Source: Pipra filicauda (lineage: Eukaryota > Chordata > Aves > Passeriformes > Pipridae). Taken from it: DNA of 64,000 bases. Of the stretch, positions 1 through 44,300 are shown one piece after another. Position 1 is the first letter of the stretch. Each line of letters begins with the position of its first letter. The translations under genes and the position numbers were made by a program. Under the pieces are notes generated by a model. That model saw only the letters and a list, made by a program, of their open reading frames with translations, had not been told where the DNA came from and made no database searches. Where the stretch lies: contig NW_024104405.1 in NCBI RefSeq assembly GCF_003945595.2, positions 913,287-977,286 of the forward strand, written 5' to 3'.

Positions 1-30298
<30,298 letters not shown>

Positions 30299-30563
30299 CT
30301 GCAAGAGAAACGGCTTTATTAGCGTGGAAAGGAACTCTGAGCAGGCTGTGGCTGCAAACACACCCCCTCCTGTCCTGAGGCTCACTGCTGATTGATAATC
30401 AAACCTGACAGAACGATCTGTCACTGCACAAATCACTGACAGTGTTGGCAGCTGCCTCAGAGACGGGTCTTCCTACTGGTTTAAAATGATAAGTTCATCA
30501 CAGACAAACGGGATTTGAACCAGGAGTCAAGCAGTAAAAATAAGGGTCTTCAGAAATTCCTCT

Positions 30564-30757
30564 GAGTTCTAACTCGAGTTCTAATTGAGGTTCTATTCAA
30601 GTTCTAATTCAAGTTCTATTCAAGTTCTAATTGAGTTCTATTGAGGTTCTATTCAAGTTCTAATTGAGTTCTATTGAGGTTCTATTCAAGTTCTAATTGA
30701 GTTCTATTGAGGTTCTATTCAAGTTCTAATTCAAGTTCTATCCAAGTTCTATTCAAG
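30564..30757. repeat. GTTCT-rich tandem array (11-bp subunits, partly in a 33-bp higher order)
   Basis: Alternating subunits GAGTTCTAATT, GAGGTTCTATT and CAAGTTCTATT repeat about 18 times. In the middle a 33-bp unit (TAATTGAGTTCTATTGAGG + TTCTATTCAAGTTC) recurs about three times. The array ends about 265 nt from the acceptor of the exon at 30298. Confidence 0.93.
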
Positions 30758-33700
30758 GGAATAAAAAAGGGAACCTGAGAGGTGTTTGCCTAATACCTCA
30801 TGAGAATCTCCATTAAGGAACATAAAAGCACATGAATGTTATGAAATGTTGACAATGGGCTAAGGTGAACCACGGATTGGCCACAGATTATCCAGTTTAA
30901 TGTGAAATGAGTGCTGTTGAAAATGTTCTCAACTTCATTCTGCCCGTGGAACAGCCTCCCATCACAGCAAACTATTTGCTTCAACACTCCTTGCCAGAAA
31001 GCCACGAGAAAAAACGAAAACAAAGCACATTTTGTGCCTTTTATCATGGTTTTAATGGAGTGGAAATGCTCAGAGCTGCAGTGGGAAGCATGCAGCAATG
31101 TTCCTGTCCAGTTCAATAGCTGGGCACAGTTTGAGGGGGGTTGGCTTTGGCTCTGGGCCATCCCTGGTGGGACCTGGGTTTTAGAGACAGCTCTCACTCC
31201 CTTCAACTCTAACCATCTAACAACCTGTCCTCGCTCCTCTGTGAGCCTCAAATCCTACCACCAAAAAAGGCACCAAGAAAATGGTCAGCTGAGCAAAATC
31301 TGGAGAGAAAAGGTGACTTAAGTGACAGGTGACAACTGCACTTCCTTGGTGCTGCCATCCTGGATTCTGAAGTACTTCAGAGCAATAATTGAATTCCATA
31401 AAAGGTTTCCTTAGATTTTGATTTTCATGAGGGAAAGAAGTTGCACCACCCACAGTGTTGAAGAAGTAAATAGATTATTAATTTGCATGAGGAGGGAGGG
31501 AGGGAGGGAATGGGACATGGGACAAAATGGGGCACAGATTCCAGGTATTTCCATCCAGCTGCCTTGCCCCCAGAGGAAAACAAACCAATTCCTGCAATAA
31601 AAACCCCTGAACAATGGATTTCTGCACACGCAAGAAATACAAAATTAAAGCAAAGCCCAATTATTTAATCAAAGTCCATTAGTTTCCTTGCACAGGATGA
31701 GAGCCTTTAATATAAAAAAGTCTTAACAAATAAAAAAACCATGAGAAATCTGGTCTAAGATCAAGTGGGGATAATTTCTGCACAGAGTCCACAGCAGCAG
31801 GTCGGCCTTTCTAAAGCAGAGAGCAAAGCTATTTGTACAGGAGGTATTTTCAACCCCTGTCTTTAGGATATTACAGAAATCCTCTGGATTCTGCAAGCTT
31901 CCTACAGGGTTTGACTGGGGGTCTTGCTTGGCTGATATTGAACTGAAGAGAAAAAATTGCCTTTTGGGACCACACAAGGACCCTTTTGAGTCTCCTGCAA
32001 AGTGGTCTGGCAGGGACAGACCATGTAACATTCACAGCTCCCCAAAAACACTGTGAGAATGAGAAATACACACAAGCAGGGGCTGAAAGACAACAGAGTC
32101 ATGTTTTTGGAGGGAAGGGAATGCATGCCAGGACTTTCAACGGAGAATCATCCAACACCAGAATTAATCATTAAGATCAGAACGTTAGTCTGGGAGTAAA
32201 AGTGTATAAAACTAATTGTAGGGAGGAAGGTACACAGATACAGTATTAGCCCATTTTGCTTTCCTGCAAATAGGCCAGATTAAAGAATAATAGGAATGAA
32301 TATTCCTGCTGATGCCCAGCAATAAATACTTCACTAGTGAAAGATGGATCATCTCTAGCACCACCCAGCTCTTGCTGAGAGAAGCACCCCCTGCCCAGCA
32401 GCTCAGACTATCCAGCTCCAAGCCCTCTGTGTCCTCCCTGGGCTCCCCCACCCAGCTTTGCTGGAGAAGCAGCAGCGACAGCAGAGTTCAGCTCCTCTGG
32501 TTCCAGTCACTGCCGTAAGCTCAACTCTCAGGACCAAAAATAACAAAGATCAAGGCCTGGGGACTTCCTCCCAAGTCCTGGCAGATCCCAAGGAAAACGT
32601 TTACTTTGGTACCAAAGCGGAATTTCATTCCAAGGAAGCGCTGTCAGCACACTGCTGATCCCGCTCTGGCGTGTGCTCCCAGGCTCTGACATTCCTGCCT
32701 GCAGCACAGCTCCCAATTCCTTAAATACCAGGCTGCACAAATCACTCTCACTGCAAATGGGAGCCAGATCTCCCATCGAATCCAAGCAGAGAACCCTCCC
32801 CAAGCTCCGAGCAGCCCATCCTTCCCCGCAGCCTGAGCACAAGGCTTGACCCGGACCCCGCTTTGCTCTGCAGCACATCCAGACACACCTTGGACCTCCA
32901 AAATCCCACACATCACCCAGGTCCTCACTGGAACCTTCCAACATCATCAGTACCCAGTTTTCCTCCCAGATCCACAATCATTGCACCAACAAAGGCACCC
33001 CAGAAACGGCCAAACACAAACTGCAGATCAGACTGGAGCTCCCAAGGACAGTCAGCACCGTGTTCACACTGATTTGGTATTTCACTTTATTTACATTTCT
33101 TTCAACCTGATTCAAAAACTGAGGCTGACAGGCTTTTGAGAAGCCTCCCCCACTATCTCTGGAGGTTTTTAGACACACTCATTCCTGTATTCATTCTGAT
33201 CAGATATTCAAAATATCAGAAACCACCAGCAAGGCACACGGGATGGCTGCCAAACTCTCTCCCCTGCTCTACAAAGCCTGTTGTAACACCTTGACTTGTC
33301 AGTTCATACCTGTCCAAGTACAATCATGAAAAGGTCACTAATTTGGCACAGCTGCACTGTCCATTCCCTTTGCATGTATTAATGACTTACACAAGGAACA
33401 AAGGCCGGTCACCATCAGGGTTTTGAGTCAAAACTGTGACCCAGAGGAGAGGAAGAAAGGCCAGAAGTGTGAGAACCAGGTGACCCTGCTGAGCAAGGCC
33501 CCAGCCACTCCTGGCCCAGGGGGGACAACGGGCCATATATTCCCTAGAAGCAGCTCCAAATCAGAAACCTGGACCAGACTGAAGCATCTAATGCATTGGG
33601 AAAACAAATGTTGGGGGCATTGAAATTCAATTATTTATGCCTTGGGTGTGGCATGAAGTGAAAATGCTCAGCCATGTCACCGGGAATTCCTTTGGAAATA

Positions 33701-36700
33701 TATTTCAGCTGGATTCATTCAGTATAAACCCTATTGGGATTAACCCTACCAGGGAGAGTTTGAGGGTTTGAATTTCTTGCTTTCCTTGGCTTTTTTCAGG
33801 CACACAGCCAGTGCCACCACAGACAGGGGCAGCTGCAGCAGTTTGCCATGAGAAAATCTCAACACAAACTGAAGTGAGGCCTGCTCTTCTCGTCCTATTT
33901 TATAAAAATCAGAAACATTTCCAAAGATTGCAGATCTGTGACAGTCCTCTGGTCACACTGAGCAGGAACTGTCTCCTTTTTTACAGGTGTTTTTTTCAGA
34001 AGCCTTTTCTCTCTTTCCAGGTGCCTGATGGTCAGGATGGTCCATCAGTCAGGATGTCACCTTCCCAAATGGAATGTACACAACATAAACAGAATATCTG
34101 TTATTTATTAGGGCTGAGGTGTGAAAAATGCTGAGCACTGTGCTCTCCAGCCAGCACAACACCTTGGCATACACTCCCAAGAATATTTCCACTATGGTCA
34201 CTGAGACTTACATGCTAAAATTAAAATAACTGTTGAAACAGGACAGAAATACAAAGAAATAGCAATGTCACAGAGCCTTTTGCAATAAAAGAAAAGATTT
34301 GTGTCCTTCTCCTAAGAATTGCAGGGATTTTTTTCCCCTGTAACACAGAAGAACCTTCAAATAAAGTGTCAAACCTTCAATTTGGCACCTAATCACCTGC
34401 AGCTGCCATCAACTGCTTTTCAGCTGTTTCCTCTGGGATCTTCATTACCTTAAATAACTCTGGAGATGCCTAAAAATGCAGCTGAATCCCCCTGTCAATG
34501 TGATATTTAGGACTTCTCAGAATCTTTCTGAATGTCAATCCCTCGGTTGCCATAAATGACTTGAAGAAAATAACATTACATTAAATTTGCTCATATATAA
34601 AAAAATCAGATGAGGATTAGGAAAATCTGACTGTGTTTAACCAGCACAAGGTTGGCAGAGAGAGGAGAACATCTGATGCATTCAGGTACCGCTTCCAGTT
34701 GGTGGGAGGTTTGTATAAACACCCACTGGAACCTGAGCCTGAATTCAAACTGTAAAGAGATTATTTTTAATCACCTCAATGACAAAAATGCCAACTTAAA
34801 ATCGAGTTTGGAGTGTGGGTACTGAAGCACACCTGTGTATAAAGCCAAACTGCACCTCACAACAGATTTTAAAACACGTGACAAATGTGGAAATCAATTA
34901 CCTCAGGAAAATAACAATAAAACCTGCCAGTAACAATTACTTTGGGATTTGGGGAAGAAGAATCTACAAAAAAACCTTAACTGAACATAACCAATTTTTT
35001 TTTCCTTATCAGAGAGACATTTGATAATAGTTTCACGATATGAATTTTATCATTATTATTATTTTAATGACTGGAATCATCCCTGCCAATCTTGGTTTGT
35101 CCCAAACACTGTAACCTCTTTACACACCTGGGAAGTGCAGTGGGAACCTGATGCCAAAGCTGACAGGGAAAATTCCTTGGAAGAACATGGTGAAAATCTG
35201 AGAATCCTGTATTTGTACATATTCATCCTATTTTTAGAACAATTTCAAGATGAGTGTTTTTAAATATTTATTTCTCCACAGAGGAGGTTGATGTCCCTCC
35301 CCTGCCTCTGGGCTCTCCTTTATTTTATAAGCAATTGTCTATAAAGCCACTAAGTCTGGACAATTAATTATATTTTGTGATCAATAAACTGTATGGCTGC
35401 TCTAATGCTCCTCAAAATTAAGGCTGGGATCTGAAAGCCCTCAATTCAAAGTTACCCTAAAATAGCTTTATTAAGTCTGATCTCAGAAAAGAGGCAGCAG
35501 CAAGGCACAAGCATCAGGAAAAGAGTCACACCAAATCACTTGTTTGATGGGGACTACAAAAAAGAGGGCATGAAAAGGCAGGTTTGGAACGTAAGAGTGA
35601 GAGTATAACCACATAATTTCCTTTAAATTTGTCTAAAGCAACAGGACAGGTCCCAGTGGGGTCTGGGCAAGAGATGGCAGCACTTGGACACCTCAACACT
35701 CTATAACACTCCTGAACAAAAATGAGCAATCCAGGATGAAAATCACCTCTTCTTAAATCATCTGGAAATAAAAACCCCTCGGTGAAGTTTGAATTTGAAC
35801 CAGGTCCCACAGTGGGATGGGAAGAAAGGCTTTGATGTCAGAGAAGCCAGTCAGAAGAGCCTCTGTTGCAGGGCAGAGTGGCCTGAAATCCTGGGCAGTG
35901 CACAGTGGGATTCTCCCCAAGTGAGAGGAATGCTGGACCCTCCCCATGCCCAGAACTCCAGCACATTCCTCCAGGAGGGACCACGGCCCAATCTGGGAGC
36001 TGCAGGGACAGGCAGGCAGCTGGGGCAGCAGGGAGAGCTCCCTCACACACTCCAGGAGAGCAGAGAGCACCCGAACTGAGAGGGGGCAGCAAATGGAAAA
36101 GGCCGGGACACATTCTCTGGCCTTTAGGGGAAATCACATGTTCAAAAGGTTAAAAACCCCCAGCTCCCAAAAAAAGGGGCATTGTCCACAGTGATTCCCA
36201 GGCATCCCCTGGGAAGAGGGCTGGCTGCACTGCTCCCAGGCAGGCAGGAGATCCAGGAGAGGCAGCAGGATGAGAGCAGGGCCTGGCTGGTGTGAGGAGC
36301 AGGGCCCACAAAGTCTGAGAGGCAAGATATTCCTGTGGCATTCCTCGTGCCTGTGAGTGACCCATAACAGACCCTCTGCCCACCAGCTGGGATCTGAACC
36401 CTGCCAGGCTGGAATCACAGTGAGTTATCCAGGACAGCTCTGGGAGTTCACAATATACATTCGAGAATCACAGCACAATTGGGAACAGGTTTTGCAGACA
36501 CCACAACTAAACCAAAAACTAAAGCATTTCCAGACACAGCCAATTCCAGAGTTTTCTGGATGCCAACAGCCTTCCAACAAATGGCAGGCAGCACAAAAAC
36601 CCCATTCCTGCCCTGGGATGGAGCCCTCACAGCCAGGGTCTCTCTGCTGCAGCCTCTCACAGATCCACACTCGGATATGGGAAACACCAACCTGGAAACT

Positions 36701-36794
36701 CCTGCTGCTCTGTCACCCCAAACATCAACCCCTGGCCACCAGAGGCTCAGGGCCACCCTGGATGCAGCATCTTCTCTGGGCTGGAGCTGCAGAC

Positions 36795-36912
36795 AGGGTT
36801 GGGCACTGCCCTGCCTCCAGCCGGAGCTTGTTCCAGGGCTAAGGAAGAGCTGGGCACTGCCCTGCCTCCAGCTGGAGCTTGTCCCAGGATTGTCCCAGGG
36901 CTAAGGAAGAGC
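36795..36912. repeat. Direct duplication of about 51 bp
   Basis: Two copies of GGGCACTGCCCTGCCTCCAG, GGAGCTTGT and CCAGGGCTAAGGAAGAGC follow each other. The second copy has an extra ATTGTCCCAGG-like insertion. Confidence 0.88.
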
Positions 36913-37488
36913 AGCTGAACCCAGGTGTGGCAATTATTTCGCTCTGTCACAGGGCCTGAAACATCTTTTCTTTGTGTTCATGAGCAACAGTGTCACAAGG
37001 GACACTGATACTTGGTGACACAAAACCAGCCTGGGTTTCTGTCTCATCTCTGCCCCAACTCACTAATCTTTGTATGGCACAGAGTAAGAACACAGAGGCC
37101 AAGTTGCAGATTAAAATCATATTGTTTGGCAACGATTCCTTGTCTCTTTGTTATCTCTTCCTCTCCCCAACCTCAAAGAAATAAAAAGAAGGGAGAAGAG
37201 AACATCAGTTCCCAGAACTACCAGGCCTTTTAATAACTGTATTTATAAATCCTTGTGTTGTCTCACAAATCCTATTGGATTTATATTTTTAATGTATGAG
37301 ATGTACATGCAGAACTTGGTATAAACACGAATTGCCCTCAGTGTTTTGGCAGGGGTGGAGTAAAGCCCCGAGGTCACAGTTTCCCAGCACAGCAAGCACT
37401 CAGATAACATTATCTCAACACTTGCTGTGTTACAGACTTGTTATCTCCACACTCCCTCAGTTGTCACCAGCAGAGCCCCCTGCCAAGG

Positions 37489-38390
37489 TGTAGTGGTTTG
37501 AACCTTGTTTTCCCCAGAAGCTAACAGAAGTGGTAGACCCCAAGGGGTGGAAACCCCCGGAAGTTTTGAAGTTCTGCCCAATGGACGCTCCTGCAGAAAT
37601 GTAAACATACCACAACCAGACCGGAAAAGAAGTAGTGGTGGTTTTGGGTTGTTGTAGGAGAGGTGGCCATGTTGTAGAGCCACGAGGAAGGGGCTCTGAG
37701 CCCCTTGGGGCCTCTGGCCCCCTCCCAGCCTCTGGCTGGGGGGCTGCAGGGACCTGGAACAGCATAAAGCTGGGCTAGGTGCCTGTAGTATGCCGGGAGA
37801 TGTTTTCTCCATGGGCACAGAGCAGCAGCCGACGCTGACCAGAGAAACGGTGGCAGAGAGCCAGAGATAAGAACCTGAACTGAAGAAGCAGAGAAGCAAC
37901 ATGCAGCACCAGAGAAAAGACTCCTGGAAGGAGAGCCGAGGAAAGGAGAGCCAGCAACTGAGAGCTACAGAGTTCTTGGGGGTAAGACTGTACCACACTC
38001 CCCCAAAACGCCCTTGAGATCCCTCTTGGAGAAGAGGGACATGGCTCCTATTTTGGAGAGCAGTTTTAGACATGCAGCACCGGAGAGAGAGGAGCTGAGA
38101 AGCTCGGAGCGTCCCGCAGCTGGACCGGGACGGCCAGATGGAATGTGGGGGGGACAACCTTGGCTTCCCCCCCTCTGCACTGCTGCCACGGTGGCAGCCT
38201 GAGAGACAGGGCACAGAGGCCCTGCAGGAGATACCAGACCGTCACGAAGACCCCCCTGTGTCTTCGTGATATGACGTGGTGAAACGACCTTGTCTGGGGT
38301 TACGAAGCCCACGGAAGACCCCTCGGTTGTGAGGCGATGGGGCCGGGGGAGCTTGAATACCTCCCTCGTATTAGCTGCACATGTGCATCT
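37489..38390. mobile_element. Probable solo LTR of an endogenous retrovirus-like element
   Basis: A block that begins TGTAGTGGTTTGAACC, a start typical of some bird ERVL-type LTRs. It runs through a purine-rich middle (GAGCCGAGGAAAGGAGAGCC) to a segment with a perfect 10-bp hairpin (38242-38251 with 38260-38269). Its base composition differs from the AT-rich flanks. No retroviral gene is present, I could not identify a target-site duplication, and the right boundary is approximate. It could also be an unrelated repeat family. Confidence 0.45.
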
Positions 38391-41300
38391 AATGTGACTC
38401 GTTGAAATATGCTGTTCTGAGCTGAAATTGCTTCTCATGACTTTTAAGATGAACTGAAGTAATTGCAAAATACACAACACTAAATAACTAAATCAGGCAG
38501 GAGGCTGCCATGGCCACTGCATTGTATTTGTTTTCTTTGCTCTTGGTATCAGTTAATACCAAAGGCAACGTGGAGTAAAAGCAGGAAGGCTGAAAGTGCC
38601 TGGATAAAGAACATTTATCAGAACATAATTTAGCAACAGATGGCACAAAGAGTTGGTCAATACATGTGATAATAGAAAAATAAACCAGCTGAAGTCAGGG
38701 TATGGCAGTGCAGGTTTTGGGTTCACGTTTCATGCTGAAAATCCAACACATTCAAAATGGCTTTAGATGGTTCCTGCTCCACTAACGGGCCCTGATTTAC
38801 CTCCTGTGGGATGGCACCTGTGGATCAAACTGCAGGAACCCAACAGCTCCTCTGAATAAAACTTCTCAACATTTAAGACACATCAGGTTGGAAAAAATAC
38901 CATCTGCAGATGAGCAGATAAACAGAGGTAATTTCCCTCCAACAGAAATTCAGATCACTTAAAGATCTTATGTGCTAAACCGTAATTTTTTAATAATATC
39001 TGATTTTTACTGAAACTAATCAATACCAAATAAAACTGACCAAGGGGGAAAAAAGGAAAAGGGCTTGTGGAGCTCTGAAATAACATTTCTGCAACAAAAT
39101 CCCAAGCAGCATTCCCCCCTTGGCAGAGGGATGGGAAGTGCTGCAGTCAGCACTGTGCCACAACGTGGAGCTCCAGGCACTAATCAGTCCTGAATGCATT
39201 TGGGGCTTTAGCATTTGTGCTGCACTCCAGAACAGTGCTGATTTACAACTACAACTATTTTGAATTATTTAAAATGTGGGCACCAAAAAAGTGATTCTGC
39301 AAGTTCATTGTATTCATTAGGAATTACAATTCTTTGTGGTGAGACACTGGATCCTGCCCCATTCAGACAGCACAGAAGTTGGTGTGACTGTATTTCTATT
39401 GCAGTGCAGGATATAGACTTTAAAACACAATATAAAAGCACACCAAACAAGAAACATGGAGGTGATTAAAGTTATTTGCAGGTTAATGCCAAAACAAACA
39501 CACATTTTTCACTGGAAATTCTGAGCTTTCTAAGATGTATGTCCTTAAAAATCAGGAACTTGCTTATATTTGTACCAGTATTACCAGGTCTTCTAAAAAC
39601 AACAGTACCAGCTGGTGACAGCTACAAAATGAATTATAATGAACTGGAAGATTGTAAGAATAGATGCATTATTTCATGCTGAACATGCTCAAAACACCAA
39701 CACATCAGGGAAAATGGCATATAAAGTTTCCCAAGTCCCTGCTGTTCTCACCCCTCTCTCCATGAGAGGGTTTGAAACGGGTCCTTTGGAAAATCCATCT
39801 CCATAACAGATCTAATACTCCTTAAAAGAGGAATGCAGGCAGATAAGCTCCTGTATTCACTGTGCCACATAACTTACTCATGGCTTATCCACAACACCAA
39901 CAAGTGACACGTTCAGTTACACGTGGAATCTCCAAAAAAAAGCTTCTTTTTGTGCCGTTGGTGCCAGCATCTTATTAAACACCACACGGGCACAAAATCA
40001 CCTCAGAACTGTCATGAGCAGTGGTGCTCTAGAAACCAGCACTGAAAAGGGATCCTTTTGAATATTAACAGCCCCAAACTCCAGCCCAAGCCTGCCTGGC
40101 GCTGATGGAGCTTCGCCAACCCAACGATGCCATTTTTCAGAGCCTAAGGCATAAACTGACCTTTTCTCAACAGCTCAGCCCTGCCAAGTTTAAACCCTGG
40201 GTTTCCTTCCACGTGGGCTTTCCTTGGCAGTTCTGGCAGGGCTAACACAGCCATCAGTTCCTGGGCTCACAACATGAGCTGGACTGGAATGACTGGCACA
40301 GTTGGAAGGAGCCATCTGTGGGTCACAGCCCCACACGGAGCTGGAGCTTTGCAAAAGGCTTTCCCTTACCCCTCATAAAGATGCTTTCAGGAGTAAGAAC
40401 ATCATCCTTTCCATGAATATTTGTGTCATGCTGCTGTGGAACGGGCAGCTGGTGCACGCTGGGGATGGGTGGGCATTGATTTTATCCAAATTAAGTGAGC
40501 ACAGTTTTCAGTCTCACCCCATAATTGCATTGGTTGTGTGTTAAAAGTCAGGTTAGTGATGGAATCCTGCTCAGCACACAAACAAAAAGGGTATTTAACA
40601 CACGGGTACGTGGGAGTATCAAACCACATCTGCACCGGGAGCTTCATTTTCATACATTATTAGTACTCCAGGAGTCCCTTAGTGATCACATCAGGCAATT
40701 CTTTCTTTTAATGTGTCCTTGTGGCACAGATTCAGACAGAGCCACAGACAAGTCTGTCACCAGCCTTTGCTCTGGGCTCTACCAGACTCCACCCTGCACA
40801 TTTTAGAAGAGTGTTAACATGGGACAACGCAGGAATTCTTCTATAACAAAAGGTCAAAAATTAACTAAATTCTGCCTCGAGTTACACCACAATTAGCTCA
40901 GAAAGCTAAAAATTTAATGCATTTGATAATTTGTTTTGCCTTAGAAATGTCTTTCAGCTCCAAAGCCATTTGTTAGAAGTGATTACCCTAAATACCCCTG
41001 TAACCTGAGCTAAGCCCTGCTGGGTGCATTTTACAGGGCTACTCTGTGATTATGTCTGCAGTGCCTGAAAGGTCACAGCATTTGGTTCTGTAACACACGT
41101 GCTGTTCTGTGTACAAATAACAGCTCTGAGTCCCTCAGACACCAAACATTGCCTCACGTGGGAACCCCGAGCCGAGGCAACCACCACAGTGCTGTGCAAA
41201 CCAGGCCAGGGAGACCCGAAAATGGAAAATAGGGAACAAAACCAGCTGCCAAGGGCTCCACAACAACCCTGACTACAACTACCACCACAGTGCTGTGCAA

Positions 41301-44300
41301 ACAGGTTAGGGAGACCTGAAAATGAAAAGTAGGAGAAGAAAACCAGCTGTCAAAGGCTCCACAACAACCCTGACTACAACAATCACCACAGTGCTGTGCA
41401 AACCAGGCCAGGGAGACCTGAAAATTAAAAACAGGAGAAGAAAACCAGCTGTCAAAGGCTCCACAACAACCCTGACTAGAAGGTATGAAGTACAAGGGGA
41501 AATAACACATGAACGTGAGGTGATTCTCAGAGTAAAGCAGAGAGGAAGTCACTGCCACTTGCATCACGTGTTTAAATTGGGGAGGGGTTTTGTGCAGCTT
41601 TAAAATGAATTGGTCCAAAATCTTCAAAGAGAATTCTACATAAATCCTAAAAACAGAGCCCAAAAATCATGCCAACTGAGATCTCATAAAGGACAAATGT
41701 TTCTTGCAATCTGTAATGTAGGTTAATGCACCCTTCACCCCCCTGGAAGCTCAGTGCTATTATCCAAAGCAGCATTATATTAGATTAAGGCCACATAAAA
41801 CCCACAGCAAACCCAAGGAGAAGAAGGGCCACAGACCCTTTGTTGTCGTTAAATTCACTGCAGATGAAATTCGATTTATCAGATCCCTTCACAGAGCAAG
41901 CACATCAACAGGGGGAACTGTGGTTACTCAGCTTGTTCAACAAGGAAGATCATTATTCTCGAGGTCTAAAAAACTATTAATGCAGTTTTGATTTGTGCTT
42001 TCAAGCAGCTGCTTCCCACAGGCTCCTCATGGGGAAAAGGAGAACCAAACACTATTTATCCCGAGTTTTATGTCACAGATTCACACCACCTCAAGGAGAA
42101 ATTCAGACCCTTCAGGTATTAAGCCCCTGTGCCCATTTTTGGGAGGCAGTTTTTTCATTTCTCTGGTGAATCCACACCAGCACTGGGAGCTCTGCAGGGA
42201 GGGACCAGCCCCGCTCCTGGAACGTGTGAGCTGGGGAACTTCTGACCATCTCCCACCAAAAATTCAGTAAGGACAACTGCAAACAGCATTTCCAGGTGCT
42301 GGAAGACTCAATTCCCCTCAGTGTTCATTTCTCCCCCACACAAACTCCTCTGCCATCTCTGCAGGGTTACAAACCTATGGGAGTAACCCAGTGTTTCCAA
42401 TTACAGAACAGGAGGAGATATGAACCTTGATGGAGAGCTTTAATATTCTGAGGACTTGCAGCTGAACTCTTAAACGTGGCAGGAGGACAGCACTGCTGCA
42501 AAGGGAAAGAAAATAACTGTACCTTGACTGAATTAAAAAAAAACAACCAACCAACCAAACATAAAATACCCCCAAACAAGGCAGCAAAGCCAAGCACCTC
42601 CATCTCCCTGCATTTCTTTGCACTGCACACCTTGCTCAAGCACCAAGGACTCAGCATAAAATGTCCTTCACACTTCCCTTGAAGAGCTCAGGGTTTAATG
42701 AGTGACACAGAACGGAGCCAGATTTCTCAGAGACCTGATCCTCATTCATTTCACAGCCTGGTCTCACAGAAAATTTGTTCTCCTTTGCTGTACAGCCTGT
42801 AAAAGAGGCTGCAAAAGCTGTAAACACCTCCTAATACACCCTGAAATTCGTGCTCTAAGCCTGCTGCCAGCTGTCCTTTAGGAGGATGGCTGCACAAAAT
42901 TATTTCACATGTGTCCATTATGCAGCATGATCACGATTAATGGAATAAATTTTATGATTCAAAACAAATTAAGCAACATGTATAAAATTCTAAAGCCATG
43001 AAAAATGCATTAATTTATTCACTGCCATGCATTTGTGATCTTTCCACTTTCGGAGTGCAGTTTAATTGACTAGTTTAGAGACCAATTAATCCCTTTACAT
43101 TTAAGTCAATCACTGAATCCTCTCCAAATAATTTAGCTCCTCCAGGCTGCCTCCCATTGGATGTCCCTGGAGAGGGAGTGCAGTGGAAACAGGTGGCACA
43201 CAAATCACATTTAGGAGGAAGACCTGCATTAGCAGGGATGTGAGGTATTAAAGCTGAAGATGCACAATTCACTCAGCCATATTCCCCCTCTGTTCTCCAG
43301 CACTCCAGCTCCCAAGCCTGTCCTGAATGATTTCTTTTGGAAAATGACAGCTGCAGGTCCCACATCATTATGTTCCTTTTGGTTGGTTTTTAGCCCTCAC
43401 CCACCTCTTCTCTCTGCAGGCTTTCCCTGTGTCCCCTTCCTCTTCTACCTTCTGGATATGTAAGTTTTACACTCTCATTTCTTAACTGGAAAGCCCAAAA
43501 CTTCAGGTTCTGTAATACCCACCTTCTAGGATTAGCCTTCTGTAATCAGGACTCGCTTCTTCTTGCCAAGCACAGTAACTAGTTTAACAGATTTAGTCAC
43601 ACTGCATCACTGCACAAAGACCATCATTTCATTTCTTTAGGAGGTACATGAAATAATCTGGTATCAAAACAGGGAGAGGTGGATCCCTCAGCCAAGGAAA
43701 TCATTACTCAGAGGGGTAACACAGGTATGGGACAAGATCCCAAAACAGTGACCTCCAGCAACACAATCTTAAAATGGGGCAAAAAAATCAACATATTGAG
43801 GGTTTTTGCCTACTAAAACCACTCCCAATATCACAGTATGAGAGCAGGATGGGATGCTTGACTTTCCCACAGAATAACACCTTGAAGGGTATCCCAATTG
43901 CTGCAGGATTTCTCTATTTAAACAAGAAGTTAAATCTGAGCCAAGGAGTTCACCTCTTCTGCAAGCGCTTCTACAACCAAGCAAAAAGTTTGAAAAGAAA
44001 AATTATTTTTTCTCCTGAAACCACACAAGGGTCAAATAAATAGAAATGAAAGGAAAATATTATTGCTGTGCATCAGTCCAAGATCTGTTGTATTTTAAAC
44101 ATTTACACAGACATATTATAAACAAATTATCTGAAAACTAAAGAAAGTATGTTCCAAGAACACAACTCAAGAAAAATCATGGGAAGGGAAAATAATTATT
44201 CTCATACCAAAGGCAAGGTTTTGTGGTTTCAGTTCCACCAAGTAATCTTACGATATGACTTATAATATAAATTATTCTCTCCTAGCCTTCCCTCTGAATT

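Larger units (their letters stand above)
30299..37488 (-). other. MED13L: MED13L long intron, first part (no gene recognised)
   Basis: This is the 3' end of an intron that reaches beyond the right edge of the window. It holds a GTTCT-rich array (30564-30757), a short GAGG/GGGA run (31489-31510) and a ~51 bp direct duplication (36795-36912). I see no coding exon or known transposon in the remainder. Confidence 0.75.

Noticed and set aside
30485..30540. tRNA-like B-box on the minus strand (GGTTCAAATCCCG)
   Set aside because: No matching A-box, acceptor stem or anticodon arm is visible upstream on that strand.
37441..38214. Open frame of 257 codons on the minus strand
   Set aside because: It lies almost wholly inside the LTR-like block and shows no recognisable domain or family resemblance.
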